Below, in pieces: positions 1 to 11,108 of a stretch of DNA of 64,000 nucleotides. How positions within the stretch are numbered: the stretch's first letter is position 1; each line of letters starts with the position of its first letter. The DNA comes from Temnothorax longispinosus (lineage: Eukaryota; Arthropoda; Insecta; Hymenoptera; Formicidae): contig NC_092358.1 in NCBI RefSeq assembly GCF_030848805.1, forward strand, positions 20,927,297 through 20,991,296, given 5' to 3'. Position numbers and translations under genes: made by a program. The notes beneath the pieces are model-generated. The model had not been told where the DNA came from. It made no database searches and saw only the letters and a program-made list of their open reading frames with translations.

Positions 1-419
1 TGGTGAATTCGCTCACGGGAGTAAAATATATATATGAAGTTTTAAAAATAAAAACTGACACACAATTTATAAACTAACGTAACCCATTACGTGGTCTCAC
101 AAAAATACGGCAACCACTTATTGTTAGAATAAGAAGAAACATGAACTTACCTCAGAAACTTTGAATTGTTCCTTACTTCACAGAACGAAATGCACTTTCA
201 AGTACAGTGCGCAAACAAAGATTGATAAGATGTCTCCTAATATGAGTTTGTTACGAAGTGGAGAAATGACAAAAAAATTTAAAAACCGATTTCTTCTCCC
301 CATTTTCTAGAAACTTAGCTGTCCGGTATTACCCTGTTCTTCCCTATTATTTATTAGACTATATTTTACAATATTCTCCTTGATTATAAACAGTTGATTA
401 AAAAAATCATAGCCACAAC

Positions 420-426
<7 letters not shown>

Positions 427-480
<54 letters not shown>

Positions 481-489
481 CTCTCTCTC
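427..489. repeat. CT dinucleotide microsatellite
   Basis: CT units run from 427 to about 476, are broken by a short T run, and resume to 489. The Arg-Glu-rich frame that can be read on the minus strand is only the translation of this repeat. Confidence 0.97.
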
Positions 490-562
490 ACGATTCACGA
501 GTCATTTGCTCCGAGATTTTTTAAGCAATTCGGCGAAAGTTGGTACGGCACGATACGGCGGA

Positions 563-589
563 TATAAAACAGACTGGCGACAATCAGTC
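563..589 (+). promoter_or_regulatory. Possible TATA plus initiator pair (weak)
   Basis: TATAAAA at 563-569 is followed by TCAGTC at 584-589, which fits the arthropod initiator consensus TCAKTY, within a CpG-rich block. The spacing, 23 bases from the first T to the initiator A, is shorter than the usual roughly 30, so this may be chance. A 17-codon ORF starts at the ATG at 671, but no recognisable coding region follows. Confidence 0.15.
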
Positions 590-1766
590 GTTTGTGGCGC
601 AAAACTTGAACTTCTTCTAGAAACGTCATCCTTGTCGTCATCACCGTCATCGTGGAATACGGTCTTCATTATGGCTCGTTTCCCTAAGTTGCGGTATGCG
701 GGTACCAAATCGTGCGCGCCGTAGAAAACGACGGTTATCGTGCGGAAACGGAACTCCGAAAATCTCGGTGCAACAGGGAGGACGGCGTCGTCGAGAGCCG
801 GCGCGGCGGACGGGGTCCGCTGAATTTCTCGTTTGTGCAATTCAGCGGCGTAATCTAATGAGCAAATGCCGCGGACTTGGCGCGTAGACCGGAAATGGAA
901 GTATACATTATAAAACGTGCCGCTGGCGCGCGGCGGCGTTTTCTATGCAGGCCGCGTGCCACCGCCGCTGCCGACGCAATCCGCCGTCATCGTCGTCGCG
1001 AAACCAGGTCGCGCATGCCGCGTGCGACTTCACCCCCCCGAATTCGCGGGCTTTGCACTTGAGAAATTACAGTTTTCTGATTCGCGGCCTGTAGCCGATG
1101 AATATTTAGCGATTGGTACGTGACTCCGCCGAATATCCGGGTTGAGCCAAAGGTTCGGTTTTCAGGAGAAATCCCTCTTAAGCGAACGTAACCGGAACTC
1201 TCGCGACACCGGAAAAAAATATAATTTATCGAGTTTGCGAGGTAGTTCCAGATATCTTTCTCCGCGTTGCCCCGCAACGCATTTCTCTCATAATAATTTT
1301 TCGCATAAATCGCGCGCACTCTTTGTACGGAGGTAATAGCAGCGACGTTGGATTAAAAACGCTTACCGGATTTATCATGTGGCGCGCGATATAAATGAAA
1401 TGTACAGTTATGCTCTGGTATATATAAACGGCGATAATTCTAATTTAAATTACTCGATTCTGTGTAATATTTACAGTGTGTATCCTGAGTGTGATAAGGT
1501 AAACGGCCCGATTTGTGGAACGGAACTGGTTGTGGAACACTAAAAAAAAACTCTCATAAAATTTATATTTAAAAACGAAAATAAATAAAAAAAATTGCGT
1601 TATTATGTACAAGTCTTCAAGTGTATAATTATCTAGAACTAAGTACTGTTGCTATAAATATTTAAGTGTAAATAAAATCTTTTAGAGATGTTCGTCTCCA
1701 CACCTGTGAAAATTGACTCCTATTCAAGGCAAAGTAGCTGATTTGGTACAGCTCGCGATTTGGTAT

Positions 1767-1812
1767 AAACTATTAAATACACATAAATTTGCAAATCTGT
1801 ATTTAATAGTTT
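1767..1812. repeat. Perfect 14-bp inverted repeat (hairpin)
   Basis: AAACTATTAAATAC at 1767-1780 is the exact reverse complement of 1799-1812, with an 18-base AT-rich loop. It lies in an AT-rich part of the intron and no mobile-element ends were seen around it. Confidence 0.8.
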
Positions 1813-2176
1813 GAAGATTAAGAATCGTAGATTCTAATTTTTATAATTTTTTTCAAAGTCCGATCTTTTTTTATTTATTAAATAGATGTTCCCTTTTAAG
1901 AACTTATATTTTTTCAATTGCCGTATTATGCAACGCTAAATGAGGGCGTTCCCCAGTTCCGGCCTTTGTATGCTCGCTTGATGGTCCTAGATTTTGGCAT
2001 AAGTTTTTTATCGTATTATTGAAACAAACACGATTTTCATTGTGCATTATTATTCGAGTATACTTTTTTCGTCATTTCACAGCACGTAAGTACATTGTAA
2101 TGCAAAATTTTGTTAGAAAGTAACACGTAAACGAAAGATAACCTCAAAAAGACGTTGAGACGTTCTTACGCAAATG

Positions 2177-2398
2177 CTTGTTCCATAATCGGGACAAGAT
2201 GTTCCAAACATTGGGTCAAAAATGCTTGTTCCATAATCGGGACAAGATGTTCCAAACATTGGGTCAAGCTTGTTCCAGAATCGGGACAAGATGTTCCAAA
2301 CTGGGTCAAGCTTGTTCCAGAATCGAGACAAGATGTTCCAAACATTGGGTCAAGCTTGTTCCAGAATCGGGACAAGATGTTCCAAACATTGGGTCAAG
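2177..2398 (+). repeat. Five-unit minisatellite with hairpin-forming units
   Basis: Five tandem units begin at 2177, 2225, 2269, 2311 and 2355, with periods of 48, 44, 42 and 44 bases. Each unit has the order CTTGTTCC, a six-base spacer, GGGACAAG (GAGACAAG in unit 4), GATGTTCCAAAC, then (ATT)GGGTCAA. The first two blocks are near-complementary, so each unit can fold into a stem of about 8 bp. Units 1-2 carry ATAATC as spacer and units 3-5 carry AGAATC, which suggests stepwise expansion. ORFs readable on both strands here only reflect the repeat. Confidence 0.95.
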
Positions 2399-4554
2399 CA
2401 CGCGGATGCTGTGCCAAAATACCTACATATTAGCTGCTACAATTTTTATTGATATTTAGCTTATAAATGGTCGATTTGAGATTTCAAAAATTGTTTCGAT
2501 TTTCGGAAAAGTTGGCTTACAGAATTCGATAAAAATTTTTTACATTAATGTCTTTATTAATTTAAATTTGAATAACATCTGAAACCTCTACTGAATTCGT
2601 TTACCTTATTGTTTTATTTCTTTCATTTGTTTATAGTAAAAAATATTGTAAAACGTAATTTTAACATTCTTTACATGTCTCAGAAAGTCCACTCTAAATT
2701 TTAAGTAAATGACTCATTCATCGTGTGTTACTTGTTCACAAATTAGGAATGTTAATTAATTGATACTATACTTTACATTTATATTTGTTCTTTTGACTTT
2801 ATTTTTCAAGTTATGTTAACACATATGTGATATTAATTATTTTACAGATTTTACTTGAATTATATGTAATAGAAATATTTAATTTTAGTAAATTTAATTA
2901 TTTTGTATGTCAAACGATTATTTGAAAATTTATGTTTAACTTTTGTTTATGTGTTAAAAGAACTCGAAATAATATTTAATTTCTAAATGACATATATTAA
3001 GTTATCACGTTGACATAAATGTAACACACGAAAATGTTAAGAAAAAAATAACATAGCTGTTGTATATTAATTTTACATTGAAATAATAATTAAATCTTGG
3101 TAACACAAGAAAATTTTAACACGTGGACCACTATGTACACACGATTTTTTACTGTTTAATTACTCCGGTTGCATGGGACACATTCGCGAGAGTGCGTAAC
3201 TTCTTTGCGATTACAATCGTTGGAAGATAATTTCTCATTACGACCGAATCATACGCATGTATAAGATGCAAGTCTACGCGATAAACTTTGATCGTCAAAG
3301 TTGAATAAGGCTTTTAGCTTAAACTAACTAACATCGCTCGCTGCTGAGATCTCCGAGATGACAAACCGTCGTCGCAGATCGACGATCCAGAAGAGTTTCG
3401 TTTGTTTACGAGCACTCTAATTAATGTGACGACAGAATTCGTGTTTGACTCGCTCCTTCTCTCTTCTTCTAGCTTTCTCTCTCTCTCTTCGATCTCTTTC
3501 GCTTAACTTAGCCGGTCAAACTCCGTCGGCGGATAGAATTTACGCGGATAATTAATCTTTTATACAACGGGGATTAATTAACTCGTGCAAATTTATTCGC
3601 AGCCAAAGGTTCTGTAAATTCATCGGCCCCTATTACCATGGATATTTGAGAATGGATGATGCACAGTGTGTTCGAAACCCTGTTGTAACGCTATCATCGT
3701 CTGAAATTTTATCGAAATTATGTGTAACATCAAGCATACAATAAGCCACAAAAATCCTCCCCTTCTAAAAAAAGCATGTCATCGATACTCGAATCTATCG
3801 AAATATTGTTATCGCTTTTCCGCGATGCGGATTCGTTCTCTTGTTGCGCTTACTTCATGAGCGGCTATCATGGCATATTTTGACAGTTGTGGGTTAATAG
3901 TGTAATAGTAACAGTGAAATATTAAAGTTAAATAGCGCACGCGTAGCGCGCGCCTGTAAGGTCTAGTTATGTAAAAAACAAAATTCTGTAGTAAAAATTC
4001 TGTAGTAAAATCTCAAAAATCAGAAAATACAGAGTTAGAATTTTCTATAAATAAACCAATTATTGTTTATTAAGTTTATTTTCTTCATTTATTCTGTTCA
4101 ACAAATATATCTATTATTTTTATTACATGTCGTATTATGCGCAAATATATACGATTAAATTAAATAAGTTTCGACTGTAAACCAGTTTTCTGAATCGATT
4201 AAAAATTTTATCATAAATTATTTTTATTCGCTACAATAGTTGTGATTTATGCGCGCTGTAGTTCGATCGCGGCAATAATATAAACGTCAAAGCAAACGTC
4301 AAGCGCCTATATCGATTTTATAATTATATTACTTGAATAAAGAGACGAAAATGGAAAATTACGTGAACATTTATTTTGCATAATGGGGATTGGTCGGAAG
4401 AACTATTCATTGCGTTTATTAAACGGGAAAATTGTACTCGTAATTAAATCTGAATTAATAGCGCCTCGGATTATCCATTTTATATTATTGCATGTATTGC
4501 AACAATTTTCATATTTATCGTCTAAATATAGGTACTCATAGTATAAGGTGTCCG

Positions 4555-4555
<1 letters not shown>

Positions 4556-4599
<44 letters not shown>
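4556..4599. repeat. TA dinucleotide microsatellite
   Basis: A pure TA run of 44 bases, about 250 bases upstream of the loop D exon. Confidence 0.97.
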
Positions 4600-4600
<1 letters not shown>

Positions 4601-4853
4601 CGATTGTTTCTCTCCGTTTTCTATATATTAATTATAGTATACGATAAAAATCTTAAGTAATTCAGATGGCTCTGTTGAAATTCTCAGATGGATATATTCT
4701 GTCAGAAATTGTCTCATATATTTCCACGCAATTGTAAAAAAAAGTATTCACGTTATTAAGGAAAATGAATTATAAGTTATAACGTTATGTCCAAAGAGCG
4801 CTTGAAACGTTATTTCATACTTTTTAAATTCATAATTTTTCTGTTTTGCGCAG

Positions 4854-4963
4854 GAGTGGACGGACTATAACCTCCAGTGGAACGAGTCGGAGTACGGCGG
4901 AGTGAAGGACCTTCGAATTACGCCGAATAAGCTTTGGAAACCGGATATCCTCATGTACAACAG
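4854..4963 (+). CDS. nAChRalpha7: nAChR alpha subunit, exon with loop D and loop A
   Basis: This 110-base exon encodes 36 codons plus two bases of a serine codon completed by the next exon. It is part of the extracellular ligand-binding domain of a cation-selective pentameric acetylcholine receptor in the neuronal plasma membrane. It begins EWTDYNLQW, with the loop D tryptophan of the complementary binding face, and ends LWKPDILMYN, the loop A signature with its conserved tyrosine. NES at residues 10-12 of the exon is a potential N-glycosylation sequon. The acceptor is TTTTGCGCAG and the donor is CAG|GTAATC. The 110-base length with phase 2 at the end matches the classic nAChR exon of this region. 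EWTDYNLQW points to the insect alpha7-type group; alpha5 or alpha6 is less likely. The upstream coding exons are outside the window. Confidence 0.96.
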
Positions 4964-5972
4964 GTAATCTGGCCTCGTTACATCTGCGTAGAGATTCTCA
5001 TTTGTATTGACAAACCAGTAGCTTCGACTAACAAATTTGTTAGGAGCATTTCAGTCTCGGGCGCGAGAGGAGGGCCGGCCAGTCCCTTTCATAATAGAAT
5101 TCTTAATTAAAGTGACAAAAAGCCGCGTACTAACTACGCTCGTAGTCGTCGTGTTAATAAAGTGTACCCAGTAAAAATACGCGAGCAAACTGATTTCCCA
5201 AAGTACCGCGCGCTGAAACTTGAAAAAGATTTCATTGTTTGAAACGATTTAATTTGCGTGAAGACATTTATAACAGCGTAAAAAAAAGAGTGCAAAATCT
5301 AATTTGTTTCGCGTTAGTAATCGGACAGTAACGACAACCAAAACTGTTGAGACGCGAATGAAAATATTCATGTCAAATTCTCACTCGTCCGCGCACTACT
5401 ATGTAATATACCGTGATTTAGCTACAATTGCCACGCATCGATGAGGATAACCCGTGGGACTTTTGATAGCATGCTCGCGATTCTAGGCTGTCAATATTTC
5501 AAGAGTTACCGTCCGCCGCGAAAGCGTCGGAAAGCCAGCAACGCGTGCAAACAGTTTTAACATCGATTCGCAAATCAACATGACAATCGCGAAAATACAA
5601 AATCGCAATCGTGAAACAAACTGGGGCGATTTTATTATCGTAGAAATAAAATGCACCAACTACACTTGCCCCGAGTTAAGCGGCCCACGTTGAATTTCTT
5701 CGATGGACTTTAAACGGCTGCTACTTGTCCAAAAGGCACACCCCCGCCCCCTCTATACTCCTAAGAGAGAGAATTAAGATTTTTAAGAATGTCTTTTTCA
5801 GAAAAGCTGCGACGGCTAAGAAATAGCGCGGCAGTAGCGCCACTGCAGCAAAAGTTTTTTCATTAACTTTAAGTTCGCTCCCTCGGAGACACTTCGTACG
5901 GAGCGTAAATTATTTTCGATGTACCTCGTACTTTTTTCACGTGCCGTTACGGTATTGCGAATGTAGTAAAAC

Positions 5973-5999
5973 GAAAGAAAGAAAGAAAGAAAGAAAAAA
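5973..5999. repeat. GAAA tetranucleotide microsatellite
   Basis: About five GAAA units followed by an A run. Confidence 0.9.
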
Positions 6000-6057
6000 T
6001 CGAAGGGTACGTAACTTTTATCCTAGTGTTGCTTCGCATCTCTCTTATTCGAAAGTA

Positions 6058-6098
6058 TTATATATATATATATATTATATATATACATATATACATAT
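6058..6098. repeat. TA-rich imperfect microsatellite
   Basis: TA units interrupted by TT and CA steps. Confidence 0.85.
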
Positions 6099-9000
6099 TT
6101 CTTTTATATATTAAAATTCCCTGAAGTGCATGCATTTACTTGAATCCTAGTAAGAGCCGAGTATATTATACATTTATATACTTGTACTATGTATATCTTT
6201 ACATTTTTCATTTGTAAATATTGTATCCACGTAATTATTGATCCCGATCGTAGAAATCTTTATCTGACGGACCGACTCGTTTCTCGCTTCGTATCAGTAT
6301 CTCAATACGATCATTACATTTCATCGCAAATGATGGGCGAAGTCGCGAAGCGGGTCGGGCCGGAACTTTCGAACGCAGTTATTACGCAGATTTTAATTGA
6401 AAGGCTAGAGTAACGAGTTGCATAAGTGCCGGTCATTTTCATTTCTCGAAAAATTCTAAAAGTCGGCCACGTCGTGCGTTCTGCGTGGAAAAGCAGGGAT
6501 TCGCGAGGAAAATTATTCGAGGAGCGAACGCGCGACGTTGAAAAGAACATCCGCACTTGAATCGAAACGATCTCTTCTTTTTTTAGAACGATTGACGCCG
6601 TGGCCGGCTTGCACTCTCAGCCACTCTCTCTATCATAGCCTCTAGAATAATTAGTCTTAGGTATTTATAGGCTGCTATATAATTATAGTATATAATAATA
6701 CATACAGTTCCCGGGCCGCCATACGTGAACGCATCTATGCGAATCATGTTCGGCGATCCGCAAAATTAATACGCCCGTCGCCCGCTGCCAGCCGATTCGC
6801 GCGATAACAAAGCGGACAATGTTGATCGCGTGACCGGGCAGCTTCGTCGTGCCCGCTTCTCATGCCTCGCACTAATGCAACGCGACTGATGCATAAGTCA
6901 TATGCGTTTTCGATCGCCTGACGCGGAGCAATCAGACGGAACGGAATGCGATTTATTGCCAAAATCAAGAGAGAAGCATTGATAATCGGGTGAAAAATTG
7001 GTTTTCGGCGAATTTTGATATTTTTTTTTATATCGACGGTAACACAACCGCTGCGCACTAACTAATCCTGTCGTGATTGAAAACGGAATACTAGCGAATA
7101 AATTCGGGCGGTTTAATTATAAAAGCGACGGATGAAATAACAGCGTTTCGATTTGGAGGTTGAACCAGATTCTCCCTTCCTTCCTTCGCGTACGTTACAC
7201 GCCCTGATTATTTTCGATTGGGGTTCGATCGTGGATTATTCGTCGTTTGACCAGGCGTAAATTAGATATTCGTTGCCAACTGTCAACGAGTATCGGGTTC
7301 AATCGAATTAACAATCAAACATGATTAGGATCGTGATTCATATCCAAAATGAAATTTCAGCTAGATGCAGCTCATAATAAAGCATTTTTTTTATCTGCAA
7401 AGTTTTAGATTAGGCTTAATCGAGAACTGCGTTTGATCTGGTGCAATAATCCTTTTCAAATTCATATATTATGTTAGTTGAACTAAAGCGAAATATTTAT
7501 GTGTTACATCATCGTCATGACCATGACATGATGTGTCGTTATGGTTATCGACATTGTCAATCGCTTCTAAATAATAACTAAAAATGGAAAGACGTTTAGC
7601 CATAGAATGGTTTCTTACGTGCAAATAAATAATAAAATTATATTGTTAAATAAAATAAATAAATAAGAGTTATAACTATAAGACGGATTATTTAAATAGA
7701 GGAAAAATAATTTTTAATGATTGCGCATCTCAAGCAAAAAGCACAAAAATTTAAATAGTCATAATTATTTGAATATAAATAAAATTAATTTTATAAATAG
7801 ACTATTAATTTGATAATAAAATAGATGCGAAGCAGTGAATCAAACGATCCATTCAGCCTTGATGTGAAAAGGAAAAAGAGAAAAGCAAAGCGTGCCGTGG
7901 AGACAAAGAAAGAGAGATAATATGTAAACTAGTCCCAAAGTGCAGCGGGGAAAAGTGAAAGACAGTAAGTGGAAAGAGGTGGAAGTGGTCAGCCGGACAG
8001 GCTGAATCCACCTCCAAACTAACAACTAGCCAAGTTAGCCAACCCGAGGTCGGGGCGAGAGAAATTTCTCGTCGGAAACTGCCGGCGCTCTGGTAAAGTG
8101 TGTGGGATCACTTCAATTAATTAAAGTCTCGTCTCGGGGAAACTTTGCCTTTGTGGGTATCGCGGGAGTGTACAATGACTCGGGAATACCGAACGACTTT
8201 CCGGTGGCCAAACCGCGCAAACCGGAAATTAATTTTTCAAGAATGCACATTTGGGGCACGCGCTCGGCGAGACCTTCGTTTTCTATCGTAATGATATTTA
8301 AACAGAAAAATACGGACTTCGAATTTCTGATGCGCGGTAGTCTATGCGAATGCGAATAGGCTTCTGCGAAGTGTAAGTGTAAGTGGCTCGTTCACGGAAA
8401 GTGACACACTAGAGATCGATGGGAACACTAATGACTCGACGAGTTAAGCTTGGATTTCGACCGGTTTCTCCAGTGATCATTTTCAATTTGCTGCTTGTCC
8501 CTCCGCGAATACCGAGATCAATTCGTAATGGGCGTTTATTGTTTCATCGATTCGCCATAACGTGGTATACAGTCATGTCCCGATGCGGACGCATTTATTC
8601 GCAATCATTCGTGCCATGTTTTATGTGAGTATGTGCATTCACAGGTTATTTCAAGGGAGATATATTTAACACGTATTGCTATATTCTCAGAAAATGAAAA
8701 AAATGCGCACACACAATTAGAAAATAATGAATATCATGCAATATCGATTGCAATACAATCATGTATAAGCAGCTTGCACAATAATCCTCGGTTGGTACGA
8801 TATAATTTTAAAATTTTGTTATACACTTTCTATCGCGCAGAATGTGCGCATGCAAAATGTTGACCGTAGGATTTTCATCACGGCGAACCGCAAATATTTT
8901 CTCACCCTTATATTCGAGGTGACCAAGACACATAAATCGTCGCCAGAAATTACACCGTCGATTCTCCGATAAATATGTCGTGGACCGTTAAATCATTTAA

Positions 9001-9851
9001 CTTATGTGCTCCCATTATCGACTGGAAAAAAATTTATAGAGGCGTCGGCGTAGGGAACGGTTTATCGAGGCAGCTGCGCGAAATCTACCTGACGTCGCCC
9101 GATAGCACATTCCCGCATATTCCTAAAACAATCGCGCAACCTCGTACAATCGACGAAATAACCCACCGGTTCGTGACGACACTTGATTTACGCGTTCCAC
9201 CACCGCGCATCGACTTTACGTGTGCCCGTTTGAAGCTCACGCTCGCTGTCGCGTCTACCGAATCGGAACGACCGTCACGTTCTCCATTGTTAAGCGCGAA
9301 ATGTACACACTCCGATCTCGCTGTTCTTAATCCTATGGACGACCCAGTTTCTGAACGTAAATAGACAACGTTGCGTTTTTTCTTCTTTTCTTGTAAAAAT
9401 TGCGTTGTATGAAAATATCGTTGGTGTGTTTACTTGTTTTTACGTAATTAAAGTTTACACAGAATTTTAATTATAGAACAAGACATTTATATCTTACTTG
9501 ATAAAACAATTTTAAGAGAATATTTTCTTATAAAAAGAGAGTATTTTCAATAGACACTTTGTGTTAGACACTTTCACCGTTGTTTGTCACTCGGATAAGC
9601 GTTAACCATTACTTTAAAAATTCTAACTCCAGTTTTGCTTCACTGAAATGAGGGATGAAAGTTCTTTGCCATCACAGCTACGTGAACAAGGAGCAGGTTA
9701 TCTCACAGCGATGTACGCACGTTCATACGCGAAACGAGTCCTGTGGGCGTTGGAATTTTGAAGATGTCGGTTTCGACCCTGTTAGCGAAGCTGCAGTGTA
9801 AATAAGATAACGACGAAGGGTCCACTGCGCGCTTCCATTTCGTAGCCAGCT

Positions 9852-9950
9852 CCGGGGAACGGTTATGCCCCGGTCCCTTCGAGGGAAAAGGCGCTTCCTG
9901 CGGAAGCGTAAAGCGAATCTCGAGTATCCCGCCCGAAGGTACTTTCGGGC
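9852..9950. repeat. Cluster of four consecutive short hairpins
   Basis: Four perfect stem-loops follow one another within 99 bases: CCGGGG/CCCCGG (9852-9857 with 9868-9873), TCCCT/AGGGA (9874-9878 with 9882-9886), CGCTTCC/GGAAGCG (9892-9898 with 9902-9908) and GCCCGAA/TTCGGGC (9931-9937 with 9944-9950). The block is GC-rich compared with its surroundings. It does not make a tRNA cloverleaf. It could be a structured RNA, an old mobile-element end or chance. Confidence 0.6.
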
Positions 9951-11087
9951 ATTACCGTCGAATTTAAACCGCCGTTAACCCGCGGGACTGGAGTCTCAGG
10001 AGCAGCGTGTGTGCGCGGCTCGTAAAATCCGTTTCGTCTGAACACCTTCTCGGCCACGAGTGCACTCGTTCAACTCGCGCCAAAGCAGCAACACATCGGC
10101 GAGCTACTGTTGAAAAGTACATGAAGCGGTCGCGGTAATGTCTTACTTCGTTCGCGGCTGAAATTCGCGCGTTGCCCCTCGACGTACCTACTTCGGAAAA
10201 TTGAAATAATCCTATTTTACAGTTTCCGAGATAATTTTTCTCACTCTCTCTTTCTCTCTCATCCAGAGTATAAACGCTATATCTTACACTTATCAAAGAT
10301 TTATTTTATTTTACTGCTATTCAAAGAATGCGTTATATGTATACTCTGTTAGATAACAAATAAAAATTAAGTGTGCATCCGAGGATTATTTCATCTTGTT
10401 GAAATCTGTTGAACACGAATTGCTCTTGAGAAATTTTTGTATACAGATTACGGGCTTGTTTATAATATTCGTAGGAATTCAGGATGTCGATCGCATTTGA
10501 TAGTTGTCAGAAACCTCGGGATCGGATTCTTGCGAGAAAAGTTATAAAATTTATGCGATATGACATATACCGCGGAATGAGAAAATCTGAGAAATGCAAA
10601 TATATCCCCGATCGTATTGACACATTTCGGTGCGAATTTTACAATGGAAAATGATGCAAGTCAATAGAGGTAAGTCACGATGCGACTATCCATTCCGCTG
10701 TCGGCTATATACGAACCACATACTTATGCGAATATTATTATGCAAACCACAACATGAACCGCCGCAGAATTCGATCAAACATGGCGAAATATATGCACGA
10801 AATTCACTGGTTGATCTATCCACAGAAAATCCAATTCAACTGGGCTTTCCCCCTTCCCCCCTTCTCGCCGGTTTACATAAGTATATAAATTTACAACAAT
10901 CCCTCTCCCACATATTTGGCGGAAACGAGGGCGCATTTGATCCGCTGCGATTTTCGCGGCCGTCCGAGAGTGGAAAGGGGGGGGGGAGCAGGAATAGAGA
11001 GACACTACTCTAATCTACATACTTGATCCGGTTATTTAATCGAATCACGCGCTCTCGAACGAACGCGGTCGCGATTCTATCGGCCAC

Positions 11088-11108
11088 TACCCTGGGGATA
11101 CCAGGGTA
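11088..11108. repeat. Perfect 8-bp hairpin
   Basis: TACCCTGG, a five-base loop GGATA, then CCAGGGTA. It is isolated in the intron with no T-run after it, so no function is assigned. Confidence 0.6.

Larger units (their letters stand above)
1..4853 (+). other. 3' part of an upstream intron of the nAChR gene
   Basis: No exon of the receptor was found here. The short conserved exon that normally precedes loop D, and the signal-peptide exon, must lie further upstream. Content: a CT microsatellite near 430-490; a CpG-rich stretch at about 500-1330; an AT-rich stretch at about 1550-3130 containing a hairpin at 1767-1812 and a minisatellite at 2177-2398; and a TA microsatellite at 4556-4599. The intron ends in a good pyrimidine-rich acceptor (AG at 4852-4853). 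The intron assignment follows from the acceptor and from the exon starting in mid-domain. Confidence 0.8.

Noticed and set aside
307..498. Arg-Glu-rich ORF on the minus strand
   Set aside because: It is the translation of the CT microsatellite at 427-489.
2113..2459. Overlapping ORFs and a possible CRISPR-like array
   Set aside because: Units are tandem without unique spacers, and the ORFs exist only because the repeat lacks stops. The context is an animal intron.
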